A stretch of DNA of 6,359 bases from Nitrospirota bacterium (GCA_003233615.1 QIMB01000475.1:1-6359); one strand, 5' to 3'; counted from the first letter of the stretch, positions 1 through 5,752 are shown. Notes: generated by a model not told the origin, from the sequence alone. Numbers and translations: made by a program.

Positions 1-453
1 TGGTTGTGCCAGAATGGCCTTGGCGAGGGCCACACGTTTTTTCATGCCGGCGGAGAATTGGCGTATTTTGAGATTTCCATACGCTCCGATGCCCGTTTGA
101 TCAAGAGCCCGCTTCAGATCAGAAGGCTCGGGCGATTGTCCTCGTAAAGCCAGGGAAAACTGCAAATTTTCTGTGGCGTTAAGTTCGTCATAGAGATGTG
201 AGCCATGTGCGATGAATACCAGGATGGTTCGAACGGCATCTTTCTGTGCTACGCCATCTTGTCCAAAAATGGTAAACTGTCCTTCAGAGGGTACTTGAAG
301 TGTGGCCAGGATGCGAAGGAGCGTGGTTTTTCCTGCGCCATTTGGGCCGAAGAGAGCAAAACAGGTTCCTGGGTGAATGGTAAAAGACACCTCCTCAAAA
401 ATGCGATAGAACCCGTAGGATTTTGAAAGATCTGTGACTTGGATAGCGCTCAT
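1..453 (-). CDS. ccmA: CcmA-like heme exporter ABC ATPase (partial, N-terminal 151 aa)
   Basis: ATP-binding subunit of an ABC transporter, best matching CcmA, which with CcmB/CcmC exports or handles heme for cytochrome c maturation at the inner membrane. I translated the reverse complement from the ATG at 453; the frame stays open to base 1, so the 3' end lies outside the window. Visible parts are an N-terminal ABC beta-core, Walker A GPNGAGKT (residues 36-43) followed by LLRILATL, a CcmA-style stretch AHGSHLYDELNATENL (82-97) and an ABC signature FSAGMKKRVALAKA (133-146). Walker B and the H-loop are missing because of the edge. The Q-loop glutamine often seen in this family (AHQ) is AHG here. 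No clear Shine-Dalgarno precedes the ATG. The divergent tlpA-ccdA pair supports a cytochrome c role. A different small-molecule ABC ATPase is possible, since no permease is visible. Confidence 0.85.
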   Translation of the reverse strand, partial: MSAIQVTDLSKSYGFYRIFEEVSFTIHPGTCFALFGPNGAGKTTLLRILATLQVPSEGQFTIFGQDGVAQKDAVRTILVFIAHGSHLYDELNATENLQFSLALRGQSPEPSDLKRALDQTGIGAYGNLKIRQFSAGMKKRVALAKAILAQP

Positions 454-489
454 GGGTGATGGTGGTGCGGATCGGAAGGTTGGGTGCTT

Positions 490-518
490 AGTCTACGGAT
501 TGTTTGGGAAGTTGTCTA
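490..518 (-). promoter_or_regulatory. Candidate sigma70-type promoter for ccmA
   Basis: On the minus strand a TAGACA box (plus positions 513-518) and a TAGACT box (490-495) are separated by 17 bp. Matches to consensus are 5/6 and 4/6. Initiation would fall about 30 nt upstream of the ccmA ATG at 453. This is consensus matching only and is weak. Confidence 0.3.
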
Positions 519-585
519 GAAAGTTGCGTGGAATTTGGCTCATGAAATCTCGCTGCGTCACAGTGAGTGAATACCGACAGGTTCA

Positions 586-615
586 TTGACGGTAAAAATA
601 TCATGATCTTATGAT
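586..615 (+). promoter_or_regulatory. Candidate sigma70-type promoter for tlpA-ccdA
   Basis: TTGACG (586-591) and TATGAT (610-615) lie 18 bp apart, each matching the sigma70 consensus at five of six positions. Predicted initiation near 622 leaves a leader of about 80 nt before the tlpA ATG at 704. It is the best promoter-like match in the divergent ccmA/tlpA region. Confidence 0.5.
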
Positions 616-690
616 GTTGGAAAGACATGGTGGAAATTCTAGGGTTTGTTTTCTTGATTGTGAGTAAGAACTGCCTATGAGACTTGGTGA

Positions 691-698
691 GAAGGGGA
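691..698 (+). promoter_or_regulatory. Ribosome binding site that fixes the tlpA start
   Basis: GAAGGGGA lies 5 nt before the ATG at 704. An upstream in-frame ATG at 677 has no such site and would add nine polar residues before the signal peptide. The site therefore favours 704. Confidence 0.65.
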
Positions 699-703
699 TA
701 TCA

Positions 704-1294
704 ATGACACGGATGTTTACATGGGTGGTGTGTCTTTTCGTTGCGGTGCTCTGTGGGTGTGATTCTGGATATTCCGAAACGCCAATTGCGTCAATTGAAG
801 AGGGAGAAGAGGCTCAACGCGTCGCGTATCGTCGTGTGACCATCAATGCACCAGCCCCTGCATTTCGATTAATAGATTTAGAGGGTCGAGCCCATTTCCT
901 TCGTGATTATCAAGGGAAAGTCGTATTTTTGAATTTTTGGGCGACATGGTGTGGTCCCTGTAAAGTGGAAATGCCAGCCATGGAAGCTCTGTATCAAGAT
1001 TTTCAATCTCAAGGTTTGGAAATATTGGCTGTTTCAGTGGATCAGCAGGGGGCGGCTGTCACACGACCCTTTAAAGAAGCAATGGGGTTGAGTTTTCCTA
1101 TTTTACATGATTCCGATTATCAGGTGGGTCTCACCTATGGCGCTCGCACATTGCCCATGACGTATGTGATTGATCGGAAGGGGATTATCAGACAACGGGT
1201 GTTTGGGGCCCGCGACTGGAATAGCCAAGAAGCCAGAACGGTGATGCGTACATTACTACAAGAACCATATCACGCGCCGTCTGAAAGAATGTAA
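704..1294 (+). CDS. TlpA/ResA-family thiol-disulfide oxidoreductase, lipoprotein
   Basis: Membrane-anchored periplasmic thioredoxin-like protein, likely keeping apocytochrome c haem-binding cysteines reduced, with electrons from CcdA. The 196-aa product begins with a lipoprotein signal peptide: MTR, a hydrophobic core and lipobox L-C-G-C with modified Cys19. The +2 residue is Asp, the inner-membrane retention signal known from enterobacterial Lol sorting. The thioredoxin/AhpC-TSA fold follows, with NAPAPAFRLIDLEG (48-61), active site WCGPC (82-86) and a cis-proline in RTLPMTYVID (Pro151). An alternative ATG at 677 (205 aa) lacks a ribosome binding site. The stop is 3 nt before ccdA, so the two are probably co-transcribed. 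The exact subtype (ResA, CcmG/DsbE or TlpA) cannot be settled by eye. Lipid anchoring and pairing with CcdA favour a ResA-like role. Confidence 0.9.
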   Translation: MTRMFTWVVCLFVAVLCGCDSGYSETPIASIEEGEEAQRVAYRRVTINAPAPAFRLIDLEGRAHFLRDYQGKVVFLNFWATWCGPCKVEMPAMEALYQDFQSQGLEILAVSVDQQGAAVTRPFKEAMGLSFPILHDSDYQVGLTYGARTLPMTYVIDRKGIIRQRVFGARDWNSQEARTVMRTLLQEPYHAPSERM

Positions 1295-1297
1295 CCC

Positions 1298-2044
1298 ATG
1301 GATTCTATCGCCCAAGTCTCATTATTTGCCGCATTTAGTGCCGGACTCTTGTCTTTTATCTCTCCCTGTGTCCTGCCGCTCGTGCCTTCATACCTGTCCT
1401 ATATTACCGGCCTGTCAGTCGAAAATTTGGCCAAGGCGGAAGAGCGTGAACGGTTTAAATCAGTCATCATTCTTAATTCACTCTTATTTATTGCGGGATT
1501 TTCCACGGTATTTATTGCGTTTGGCGCATCCGCGAGTCTGATTGGTCAAGTGCTCTATGAATATCAAGATGTGATCAGGAAAGTCGGAGGCATGCTGATT
1601 ATCATTTTTGGGTTATATCTTTTAGGAATTTTGAAGCTGAATTTTTTGATGGCTGAACGGCGGTTGATGCATTTTGAATCTCGTCCAGTTGGATATGTAG
1701 GGTCCTATTTGATCGGGACGGCATTTGCTGCAGGTTGGACCCCGTGCGTTGGGCCCGTGCTTGGCACCATATTGGCCTATGCCAGCACCACGGAGTCGAT
1801 GTCAGGTGGAGTCATGCTGCTCTCGGCCTATTCGTTTGGGTTGGGTCTGCCGTTCTTTTTGACAGCCTTTGGCATGGATACGTTCTTGAGTTACTTCAAA
1901 AGTCTGCGAACCTACCTAGGCGGAGTGTCGTTTGTCAGTGGCGTACTTTTGATCCTTGTCGGCGTCATGATCTTCACCGATTCGGTGACTCTCTTCACCA
2001 GTTTCCTTGAGCGCAATGGCATAGGCTGGTACATCGGCCAATAA
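1298..2044 (+). CDS. ccdA: Cytochrome c biogenesis protein CcdA
   Basis: Polytopic inner-membrane protein of the CcdA/DsbD-beta family. It passes electrons from cytoplasmic thioredoxin across the membrane to periplasmic thioredoxin-like proteins such as the TlpA/ResA protein encoded just upstream. The 248-aa length is typical of stand-alone CcdA. The two redox cysteines sit in the expected proline-flanked motifs: SPCVLPLVPSYL with Cys24 in the first transmembrane helix, and GWTPCVGPVLG with Cys150 in the fourth. Roughly six hydrophobic helices can be seen, with a charged loop ENLAKAEERERFK (42-54) after the first. The start lies 3 nt after the tlpA stop, preceded only by a weak GAAAG at 1283-1287, which suggests translational coupling. 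A small inverted repeat covers its stop codon. Confidence 0.95.
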   Translation: MDSIAQVSLFAAFSAGLLSFISPCVLPLVPSYLSYITGLSVENLAKAEERERFKSVIILNSLLFIAGFSTVFIAFGASASLIGQVLYEYQDVIRKVGGMLIIIFGLYLLGILKLNFLMAERRLMHFESRPVGYVGSYLIGTAFAAGWTPCVGPVLGTILAYASTTESMSGGVMLLSAYSFGLGLPFFLTAFGMDTFLSYFKSLRTYLGGVSFVSGVLLILVGVMIFTDSVTLFTSFLERNGIGWYIGQ

Positions 2045-2052
2045 TCATTGGC
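2037..2052. other. Inverted repeat over the ccdA stop codon
   Basis: GCCAAT-AATC-ATTGGC forms a perfect 6-bp stem with a 4-nt loop and contains the TAA stop. No T-run follows, so a role as an intrinsic terminator is doubtful. It may mark or protect the mRNA 3' end. Confidence 0.3.
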
Positions 2053-2138
2053 GCATAATTAGAGGTCAGACTCGATTTAATTACCTCACCTTGATTTACT
2101 GCCATGGATGCTGAGGGGTATCTAATCGCGTTTGACTC

Positions 2139-2157
2139 CTACAATTGAGAATTGTAG
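2139..2157. other. Hairpin between the convergent ccdA and bamD genes
   Basis: CTACAATT-GAG-AATTGTAG is a perfect 8-bp inverted repeat with a 3-nt loop, midway between the convergent ccdA and bamD stop codons. It is AT-rich and lacks a T-tract on either strand. It could be a weak or Rho-assisted end point for both transcripts. Confidence 0.35.
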
Positions 2158-2164
2158 TGATTGT

Positions 2165-3151
2165 TCAACACCATTCGCCGGCGGTGCAGGCTTTGGTGTC
2201 GGTTGGAAATGATGTGGAGTGAGCGATAGGTTGGGTTGGTCGAACAGATTGAGAATCGCACCATGTTCCGATGGTACAAGCTGTTGGGGCGGTAGGCTCT
2301 TCGGTGAACATGACTGGGTGAGCTTCTGCATTTGTGGAAATTGGATTGTCTGGTATGTGCGAGCGCGCGACATTCGCAGGTATAGGCCTCACAGATTTCT
2401 CTGGCAGCAATGGACTGGCAGGAAGTGAAGCCACTAATGTTGGATATTCCTCATGAAGCGATGCTAAGAGTGATTGAGCCGGTGCATGGTAGGGACTTTC
2501 AGGATATAGCCTGATGAGTGCGACGAGCCAATCTTGCGTCCATTCTTCGATTCCCAAATCCTGGTAGGTTTTTGCCAGGTGAAACATGGCCTCTCCTGTT
2601 GTCTCTAATTCAGGGAATTCCTCGATGATTTTTTTATATCGGTGAGCGGCAGCCAGATATGACCCTCGCTTGAAATAAAATTCCCCCACCATCAGATGGC
2701 GTTGCACGAGCTGTTCCTTACATGTCCGAATCGTGTCTTTGGCTTCCACTTCATAGCGACTGGCTGGATATTCCTTGAGTAATTTTTCAAACCCTGAGAT
2801 GGATTTTTTTAGGGGTAAGGGATCGCGGTCGACTGTTCGAAATTGTTTGTAATGGCTTACACCGATTTTGTATTGGGCGTATGGCGCTAAAATATGATTC
2901 TGATGGAGGTCAAGAAAATGTTTGTATTCGACAACGGCTTCTGCATAGGATTCTTTATCAAAAAAAGATTCGGCCCGTTTCATAATCACATTGGGGTCGT
3001 AGCTCATTTCGATAGAGTCGCCGACAAAAATTTGTTCATCAAGAGAGGAGAGATCTTGCGAAGACGTTTCTGCTGGATCTGGAGTCGATGAGCAACTCGT
3101 CAAGATAAGTGGCAGGATAAGAACGCATGCCCAGTAGAATCGAGTCATCAT
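2165..3151 (-). CDS. bamD: BamD (YfiO/ComL) outer-membrane assembly lipoprotein with C-terminal extension
   Basis: Lipoprotein component of the BAM complex, which inserts beta-barrel proteins into the outer membrane from the periplasmic side. The 328-aa product starts at the ATG at 3151 (or the adjacent ATG at 3148). An in-frame TTG at 3238 would put 29 polar residues before the signal peptide and is rejected. The lipobox is L-T-S-C with Cys20 and Ser at +2, fitting outer-membrane sorting. TPR-type helices run from about residue 53 to 235, including RAESFFDKESYAEAVVEYK (59-77), FEKLLKEYPASRYEVEAK (121-138) and VGEFYFKRGSYLAAAHRYK (155-173), all typical of BamD. After about residue 240 comes a proline/serine-rich tail of about 90 residues, absent from E. 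coli BamD. It contains ACTIGTWC (291-298) and ends in ACTAGEWC (321-328). No strong Shine-Dalgarno is visible. Confidence 0.92.
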   Translation of the reverse strand: MMTRFYWACVLILPLILTSCSSTPDPAETSSQDLSSLDEQIFVGDSIEMSYDPNVIMKRAESFFDKESYAEAVVEYKHFLDLHQNHILAPYAQYKIGVSHYKQFRTVDRDPLPLKKSISGFEKLLKEYPASRYEVEAKDTIRTCKEQLVQRHLMVGEFYFKRGSYLAAAHRYKKIIEEFPELETTGEAMFHLAKTYQDLGIEEWTQDWLVALIRLYPESPYHAPAQSLLASLHEEYPTLVASLPASPLLPEKSVRPIPANVARSHIPDNPISTNAEAHPVMFTEEPTAPTACTIGTWCDSQSVRPTQPIAHSTSFPTDTKACTAGEWC

Positions 3152-3282
3152 TTTTGAGGAACTTTCTTCAGGTAATGGTGTCTTTAGGTCCAAAAAGTAA
3201 GCAGGTTGATCTCTGGTAGATACGGCAATGTCTCTCAATGCTAATTGTGTACTCTAAAATGCAAAGGGTACATAAATACTTA

Positions 3283-3312
3283 TTTATACAAGATTTAGAC
3301 CAAGCGTGGAAA
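3283..3312 (-). promoter_or_regulatory. Candidate proximal promoter for bamD
   Basis: On the minus strand TTTCCA (3307-3312) and TATAAA (3283-3288) are 18 bp apart, matching consensus at 4/6 and 5/6. It sits in an AT-rich patch about 130 bp before the bamD ATG. Confidence 0.35.
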
Positions 3313-3321
3313 GTCTATAGT
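3294..3321 (+). promoter_or_regulatory. Weak candidate promoter for fabH
   Basis: TTTAGA (3294-3299) and TATAGT (3316-3321) are 16 bp apart, matching consensus at 4/6 and 5/6. It overlaps the proximal minus-strand bamD candidate, so the two genes could compete for polymerase. The leader to 3424 would be about 95 nt. Confidence 0.25.
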
Positions 3322-3380
3322 TTCAGGCATTTGCGCGATTCTGTCGATCCAAGATAGTCTCATCTTTGCAACACACGTTC

Positions 3381-3408
3381 ATTGTAACCCAATCGGGACG
3401 ATCGTCAA
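3381..3408 (-). promoter_or_regulatory. Candidate distal promoter for bamD
   Basis: On the minus strand TTGACG (3403-3408) and TACAAT (3381-3386) are 16 bp apart, each 5/6 to consensus. It is the better box pair but would give a leader of over 200 nt before the bamD ATG at 3151. It lies within 45 bp of the fabH start. Confidence 0.35.
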
Positions 3409-3423
3409 ACAGTCTCATTCTTG

Positions 3424-4434
3424 ATGTCCGAACGCCCTAACATGCATCAGTATAGATCTAGAATTAGTGGAACCGGTTCAGCACTTCCCGCTCGACGCGT
3501 GGAGAACCAAGAAATTGCTGATTATCTGGGGAAGGATCCATCGTATATTTTTCGGGTATCAGGCATTCGTACGCGGTATTGGGTCGCATCGCAAGAAGAT
3601 TGTTCTTCGTTAGCCGAACAGGCGTCTCGTCAAGCCTTAGATCAGGCACGCCTCACTCCCAATGACCTTGACGCAATTATTGTCTCCACTACATCACCGG
3701 AAATGGCGTTTCCGTCCACTGCCTGCTTGCTTCAAGCGAGATTAGGGGTTTCAGGAATCCCTGCGTTTGACTGTTCGGCTTCCTGTTCGGGTTTTTTGTA
3801 TGGGCTGTCGATGGCGGATTGTTTTCTTCGGGCTGGGCAGTTTCAACGTTGCTTGGTTGTGGCTTCAGAAGTGAAATCACGCACCTTGGATCGTGATGAC
3901 CTCAGTACGGCTATTTTATTTGGAGATGGGGCAGGGGCAGCGATTCTGGAGCGATCATCCAATCCGGATCATGGTCTTGTCAGTATTCGGCTTCATGCTG
4001 ATGGCCACTATCATGATTTGGTGAAAATTGCAGGGGGAGGTTCTCGCCAGCCGCTCTCTCAAGCTGTTCTAGATGATCGCTTACAGACCTTACGTATTCA
4101 GGGTGCGAGATTGTATCGAATAGCCGTCCGGCGATTACAGCAAGCTGTCGTTGATCATGTGGCAGAAGAACAATGGCCAGTCGACGAGCTTGACCAGGTC
4201 ATTTTTCATCAAGCCAATGGACGGATGATTACACAGCTCTGTCGTATGCTTGGGATTGCCCCTGAGCGTTGTGTGACGATTATTGAGCATGTGGGGAATA
4301 CGTCATCAGCATCAATTGCCATGGCCCTTGATTCTGCCAATCGAACCCAGCGTTTGCAGAAAGGGAATCGTATTCTTCTCGGGACTTTTGGTGGGGGTTT
4401 AACCTGGGCAACAGCCTTAATGCGATGGGGGTGA
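3424..4434 (+). CDS. fabH: 3-oxoacyl-ACP synthase III (FabH family)
   Basis: Cytoplasmic ketoacyl-ACP synthase III, which condenses an acyl-CoA (usually acetyl-CoA) with malonyl-ACP to begin fatty-acid chains. Counted from the ATG at 3424 (336 aa), the thiolase-fold triad is present: Cys121 in SASCSGFLYGL, His262 in FHQANGRM and Asn292 in HVGNTSSASI. Family signatures ISGTGSALP (14-22), VSTTSPEMAFPSTACLLQ (87-104), LFGDGAGAAIL (165-175) and the C-terminal GTFGGGLTWA (320-329) are clear. Possible starts are TTG 3421, ATG 3424 and ATG 3442. None has a Shine-Dalgarno, and 3442 would give the N terminus closest to other FabH proteins. The gene stands alone, without plsX, fabD or acpP beside it, so it could be a secondary copy or accept other acyl primers. 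A 142-bp palindromic element begins directly after its TGA. Confidence 0.92.
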   Translation: MSERPNMHQYRSRISGTGSALPARRVENQEIADYLGKDPSYIFRVSGIRTRYWVASQEDCSSLAEQASRQALDQARLTPNDLDAIIVSTTSPEMAFPSTACLLQARLGVSGIPAFDCSASCSGFLYGLSMADCFLRAGQFQRCLVVASEVKSRTLDRDDLSTAILFGDGAGAAILERSSNPDHGLVSIRLHADGHYHDLVKIAGGGSRQPLSQAVLDDRLQTLRIQGARLYRIAVRRLQQAVVDHVAEEQWPVDELDQVIFHQANGRMITQLCRMLGIAPERCVTIIEHVGNTSSASIAMALDSANRTQRLQKGNRILLGTFGGGLTWATALMRWG

Positions 4435-4576
4435 GGGGAATGGTGGAAAAAGCCGCCAGCGGCGTTCTCGCCATTTTTCCGCGCTCACGTACTGAGAGTA
4501 CGCTCCGCGCGTCAAACAGGCTACGGCCTTGCTGGACGGACCCTTCGACAAGGGCATGCTTTTTTGACCATTCCCT
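4435..4576. repeat. 142-bp palindromic intergenic element (REP/MITE-like)
   Basis: The stretch is bounded by imperfect 19-bp inverted ends, 4435-4453 and 4558-4576, matching at 16 of 19 positions; the core GGGAATGGT / ACCATTCCC is perfect. Internal hairpins include GCCGC-CA-GCGGC (4452-4463), CGTACT-GAG-AGTACG (4488-4502) flanked by pairing GCGC blocks (4481-4484 and 4507-4510), AGGC-TACG-GCCT (4518-4529) and CCCTT-CGAC-AAGGG (4541-4554). It codes for nothing convincing and abuts the fabH stop. From memory, sequences of this design (GCGCTCACGTACTGAG..., then GTACGCTCCGCGCGTC...) recur in Nitrospira genomes; I cannot verify copy number here. It may be a non-autonomous mobile element or a REP-type mRNA-end structure. 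Confidence 0.65.
4541..4565 (+). terminator. Possible intrinsic terminator of fabH inside the palindromic element
   Basis: CCCTT-CGAC-AAGGG forms a 5-bp stem with a 4-nt loop, followed after five bases by TTTTTT (4560-4565). The gap before the T-run is long, so efficiency is uncertain. It lies about 110 nt after the fabH stop. Confidence 0.35.
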
Positions 4577-4710
4577 TGGCTGTTGAAGTTGATTATTCCT
4601 TGGGTGTTTATGGGCTATGAGGATGATAATATTTAACAGGTTCTTAAGATAAGACAAGGCTAATATGAGAAATTCACTATCAAGCTGATATGGTAATAGT
4701 TTCTGATAGA

Positions 4711-4738
4711 TTGACCTTTCTTGCCATGTTAACATATT
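4711..4738 (+). promoter_or_regulatory. Candidate promoter for ispH
   Basis: TTGACC (4711-4716, 5/6) and CATATT (4733-4738, 4/6) are 16 bp apart. Initiation near 4745 would give a leader of about 30 nt with the ribosome binding site well placed. The palindrome ATGTTAACAT (4726-4735) overlaps the spacer and -10 box and could be an operator. Confidence 0.35.
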
Positions 4739-4760
4739 TCGCTAAACGACATTAACCAGT

Positions 4761-4768
4761 GGAAGGAG
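4761..4768 (+). promoter_or_regulatory. Strong ribosome binding site deciding the TTG start of ispH
   Basis: GGAAGGAG lies 6 nt before a TTG at 4775. The downstream residues KIYLANPRGFCAG align with the N terminus of IspH, so TTG is the start codon. This is the best Shine-Dalgarno in the window. Confidence 0.8.
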
Positions 4769-4774
4769 TGTCTC

Positions 4775-5721
4775 TTGAAAATATATTTAGCCAACCCGAG
4801 AGGTTTTTGTGCCGGTGTGGATCGAGCCATAGAAATTGTCGATTTATCCCTCAAAACCTACGGTGCTCCCATTTATGTGCGGCATGAAATTGTACATAGT
4901 CGGCATGTTGTGGAATCCCTTCGAGGGAAAGGAGCGATTTTTGTTGAAGAACTTGATGCGGTGCCAGATGGGGCTATCGTCATCTTCAGTGCTCATGGAG
5001 TGGCAAAAGCTGTGTGGGAAGAATCCACACGACGGAATCTGAAGGTGCGACCTGTCCCTTAGTGATTAAAGTGCATAATGAAGTGAATCGGGATTACACT
5101 AATACCTATGAGTTGATTCTCATTGGCCATGCGGGACATCCAGAAGTCGTGGGAACGCTTGGGCAGGTGCCGGATAAATTTCATCTGGTGTCGTCTGTGG
5201 AAGATGTTGAAACCTTGGAGGTGGAGAATCCTTTGCATCTATCCTATGTGACCCAAACGACGCTGAGTGTGGATGAATGTCGGGATATTGTGGCAGCTCT
5301 CCATCAGCGGTTTCCCGGTATTAATCCCGGTATTAAAGGCCCGCAACAGGAAGATATTTGTTACGCCACACAAAACCGGCAAAATGCTGTCAAAGAGTTG
5401 GCTCGATTTGTTGATGTGATTCTTGTGATTGGCTCCCCGAATAGTTCCAATTCTAATCGATTACGAGAATTGGGGGAGCGATGCGGGATTACGTCCTATT
5501 TGATTGATTCCTATAAAGACATTCAACTTTCATGGCTTGAAGAGGCCAATGCTATAGGCATTGCGGCTGGAGCTTCTGCCCCTGAGGTGCTTGTCTCTCA
5601 AGTCATTAAATTCTTAAAAGAGCAAGGAGCTGATGAAAGTGTTGAGGAATTGACCGTCGTCGAAGAAGATGTCGAATTTCTTCTTCCAAAGGAATTGTTG
5701 ATGGCCAATAGGTCGAAATAA
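4775..5721 (+). pseudogene. ispH: 4-hydroxy-3-methylbut-2-enyl diphosphate reductase IspH (LytB), frameshifted
   Basis: Iron-sulfur enzyme of the MEP pathway, making IPP and DMAPP from HMBPP. The gene is split over two frames. The first part (TTG 4775 to a stop at 5060-5062) has LANPRGFCAG with cluster ligand Cys12, His41 and His74. The second, in another frame from about 5047, has ATCPLV with the second ligand cysteine, GHAGHPEV, TQTTLSVDE, DICYATQNRQ with the third ligand, NSSNSNRL and GASAPEVL. Restoring 7 nt after codon 91 places the second cysteine at 96 and the His/Glu pair at 124/126, exactly the E. coli numbering, and gives about 317 aa against 316. A prodigal-type caller would report 4775-5062 and 5014-5721 separately. 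A perfect 12-bp tandem duplication (5313-5336) also adds four residues. All catalytic residues remain, so the loss is recent or is a sequence error. Confidence 0.88.
5313..5336 (+). repeat. Perfect 12-bp tandem duplication within ispH
   Basis: TCCCGGTATTAA occurs twice head to tail (5313-5324 and 5325-5336). In the ispH frame it produces PGIN-PGIK where E. coli IspH has a single PKIV. Removing one copy restores the E. coli spacing from FP to the DIC ligand motif (13 residues). Confidence 0.85.
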
Positions 5722-5752
5722 AAGCCCCACAACCAGAGGATGTGGGGCTTTT
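5720..5752. terminator. Strong bidirectional Rho-independent terminator
   Basis: AAAAGCCCCACA (5720-5731) pairs perfectly with TGTGGGGCTTTT (5741-5752) around a 9-nt loop. The T-run follows the GC stem on the plus strand, and the A-run gives the same on the minus strand. It overlaps the ispH TAA (5719-5721) and can end both ispH and any transcript arriving from the minus-strand DUF1566 gene. Confidence 0.9.

Larger units (their letters stand above)
4577..4774. other. AT-rich leader region upstream of ispH, no gene
   Basis: Together with the palindromic element this completes a 340-bp gene-free stretch. It is AT-rich and holds no credible ORF. I see only the candidate ispH promoter and ribosome binding site near its right end, and a 10-bp perfect palindrome ATGTTAACAT at 4726-4735. 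No riboswitch or T-box structure was recognised. Confidence 0.5.

Noticed and set aside
205..426. 73-aa plus-strand open frame
   Set aside because: It lies antisense within the well-supported CcmA-like gene and shows no family resemblance.
611..667. 18-codon upstream open frame before tlpA
   Set aside because: It has no Shine-Dalgarno, begins upstream of the predicted transcription start near 622 and shows no conserved feature.
2894..3091. 65-aa plus-strand open frame within bamD
   Set aside because: It is a shadow of bamD on the opposite strand, with no start signals or domain.
3152..3238. Upstream TTG start for bamD giving 357 aa
   Set aside because: It would place 29 polar residues in front of an obvious lipoprotein signal peptide starting at 3151.
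4280..4735. 151-aa minus-strand open frame overlapping the end of fabH and the palindromic element
   Set aside because: It lies largely inside the palindromic repeat and antisense to conserved fabH, has no recognisable domain and no ribosome binding site. Open frames through such repeats are a common annotation artefact.
5014..5062. ispH as a programmed -1 frameshift or a natural two-subunit protein
   Set aside because: There is no slippery heptamer at the junction. A -1 shift would still drop two residues, including a conserved Asp, just before a cluster ligand. The ATG at 5014 has no Shine-Dalgarno and would fuse an unrelated N terminus.
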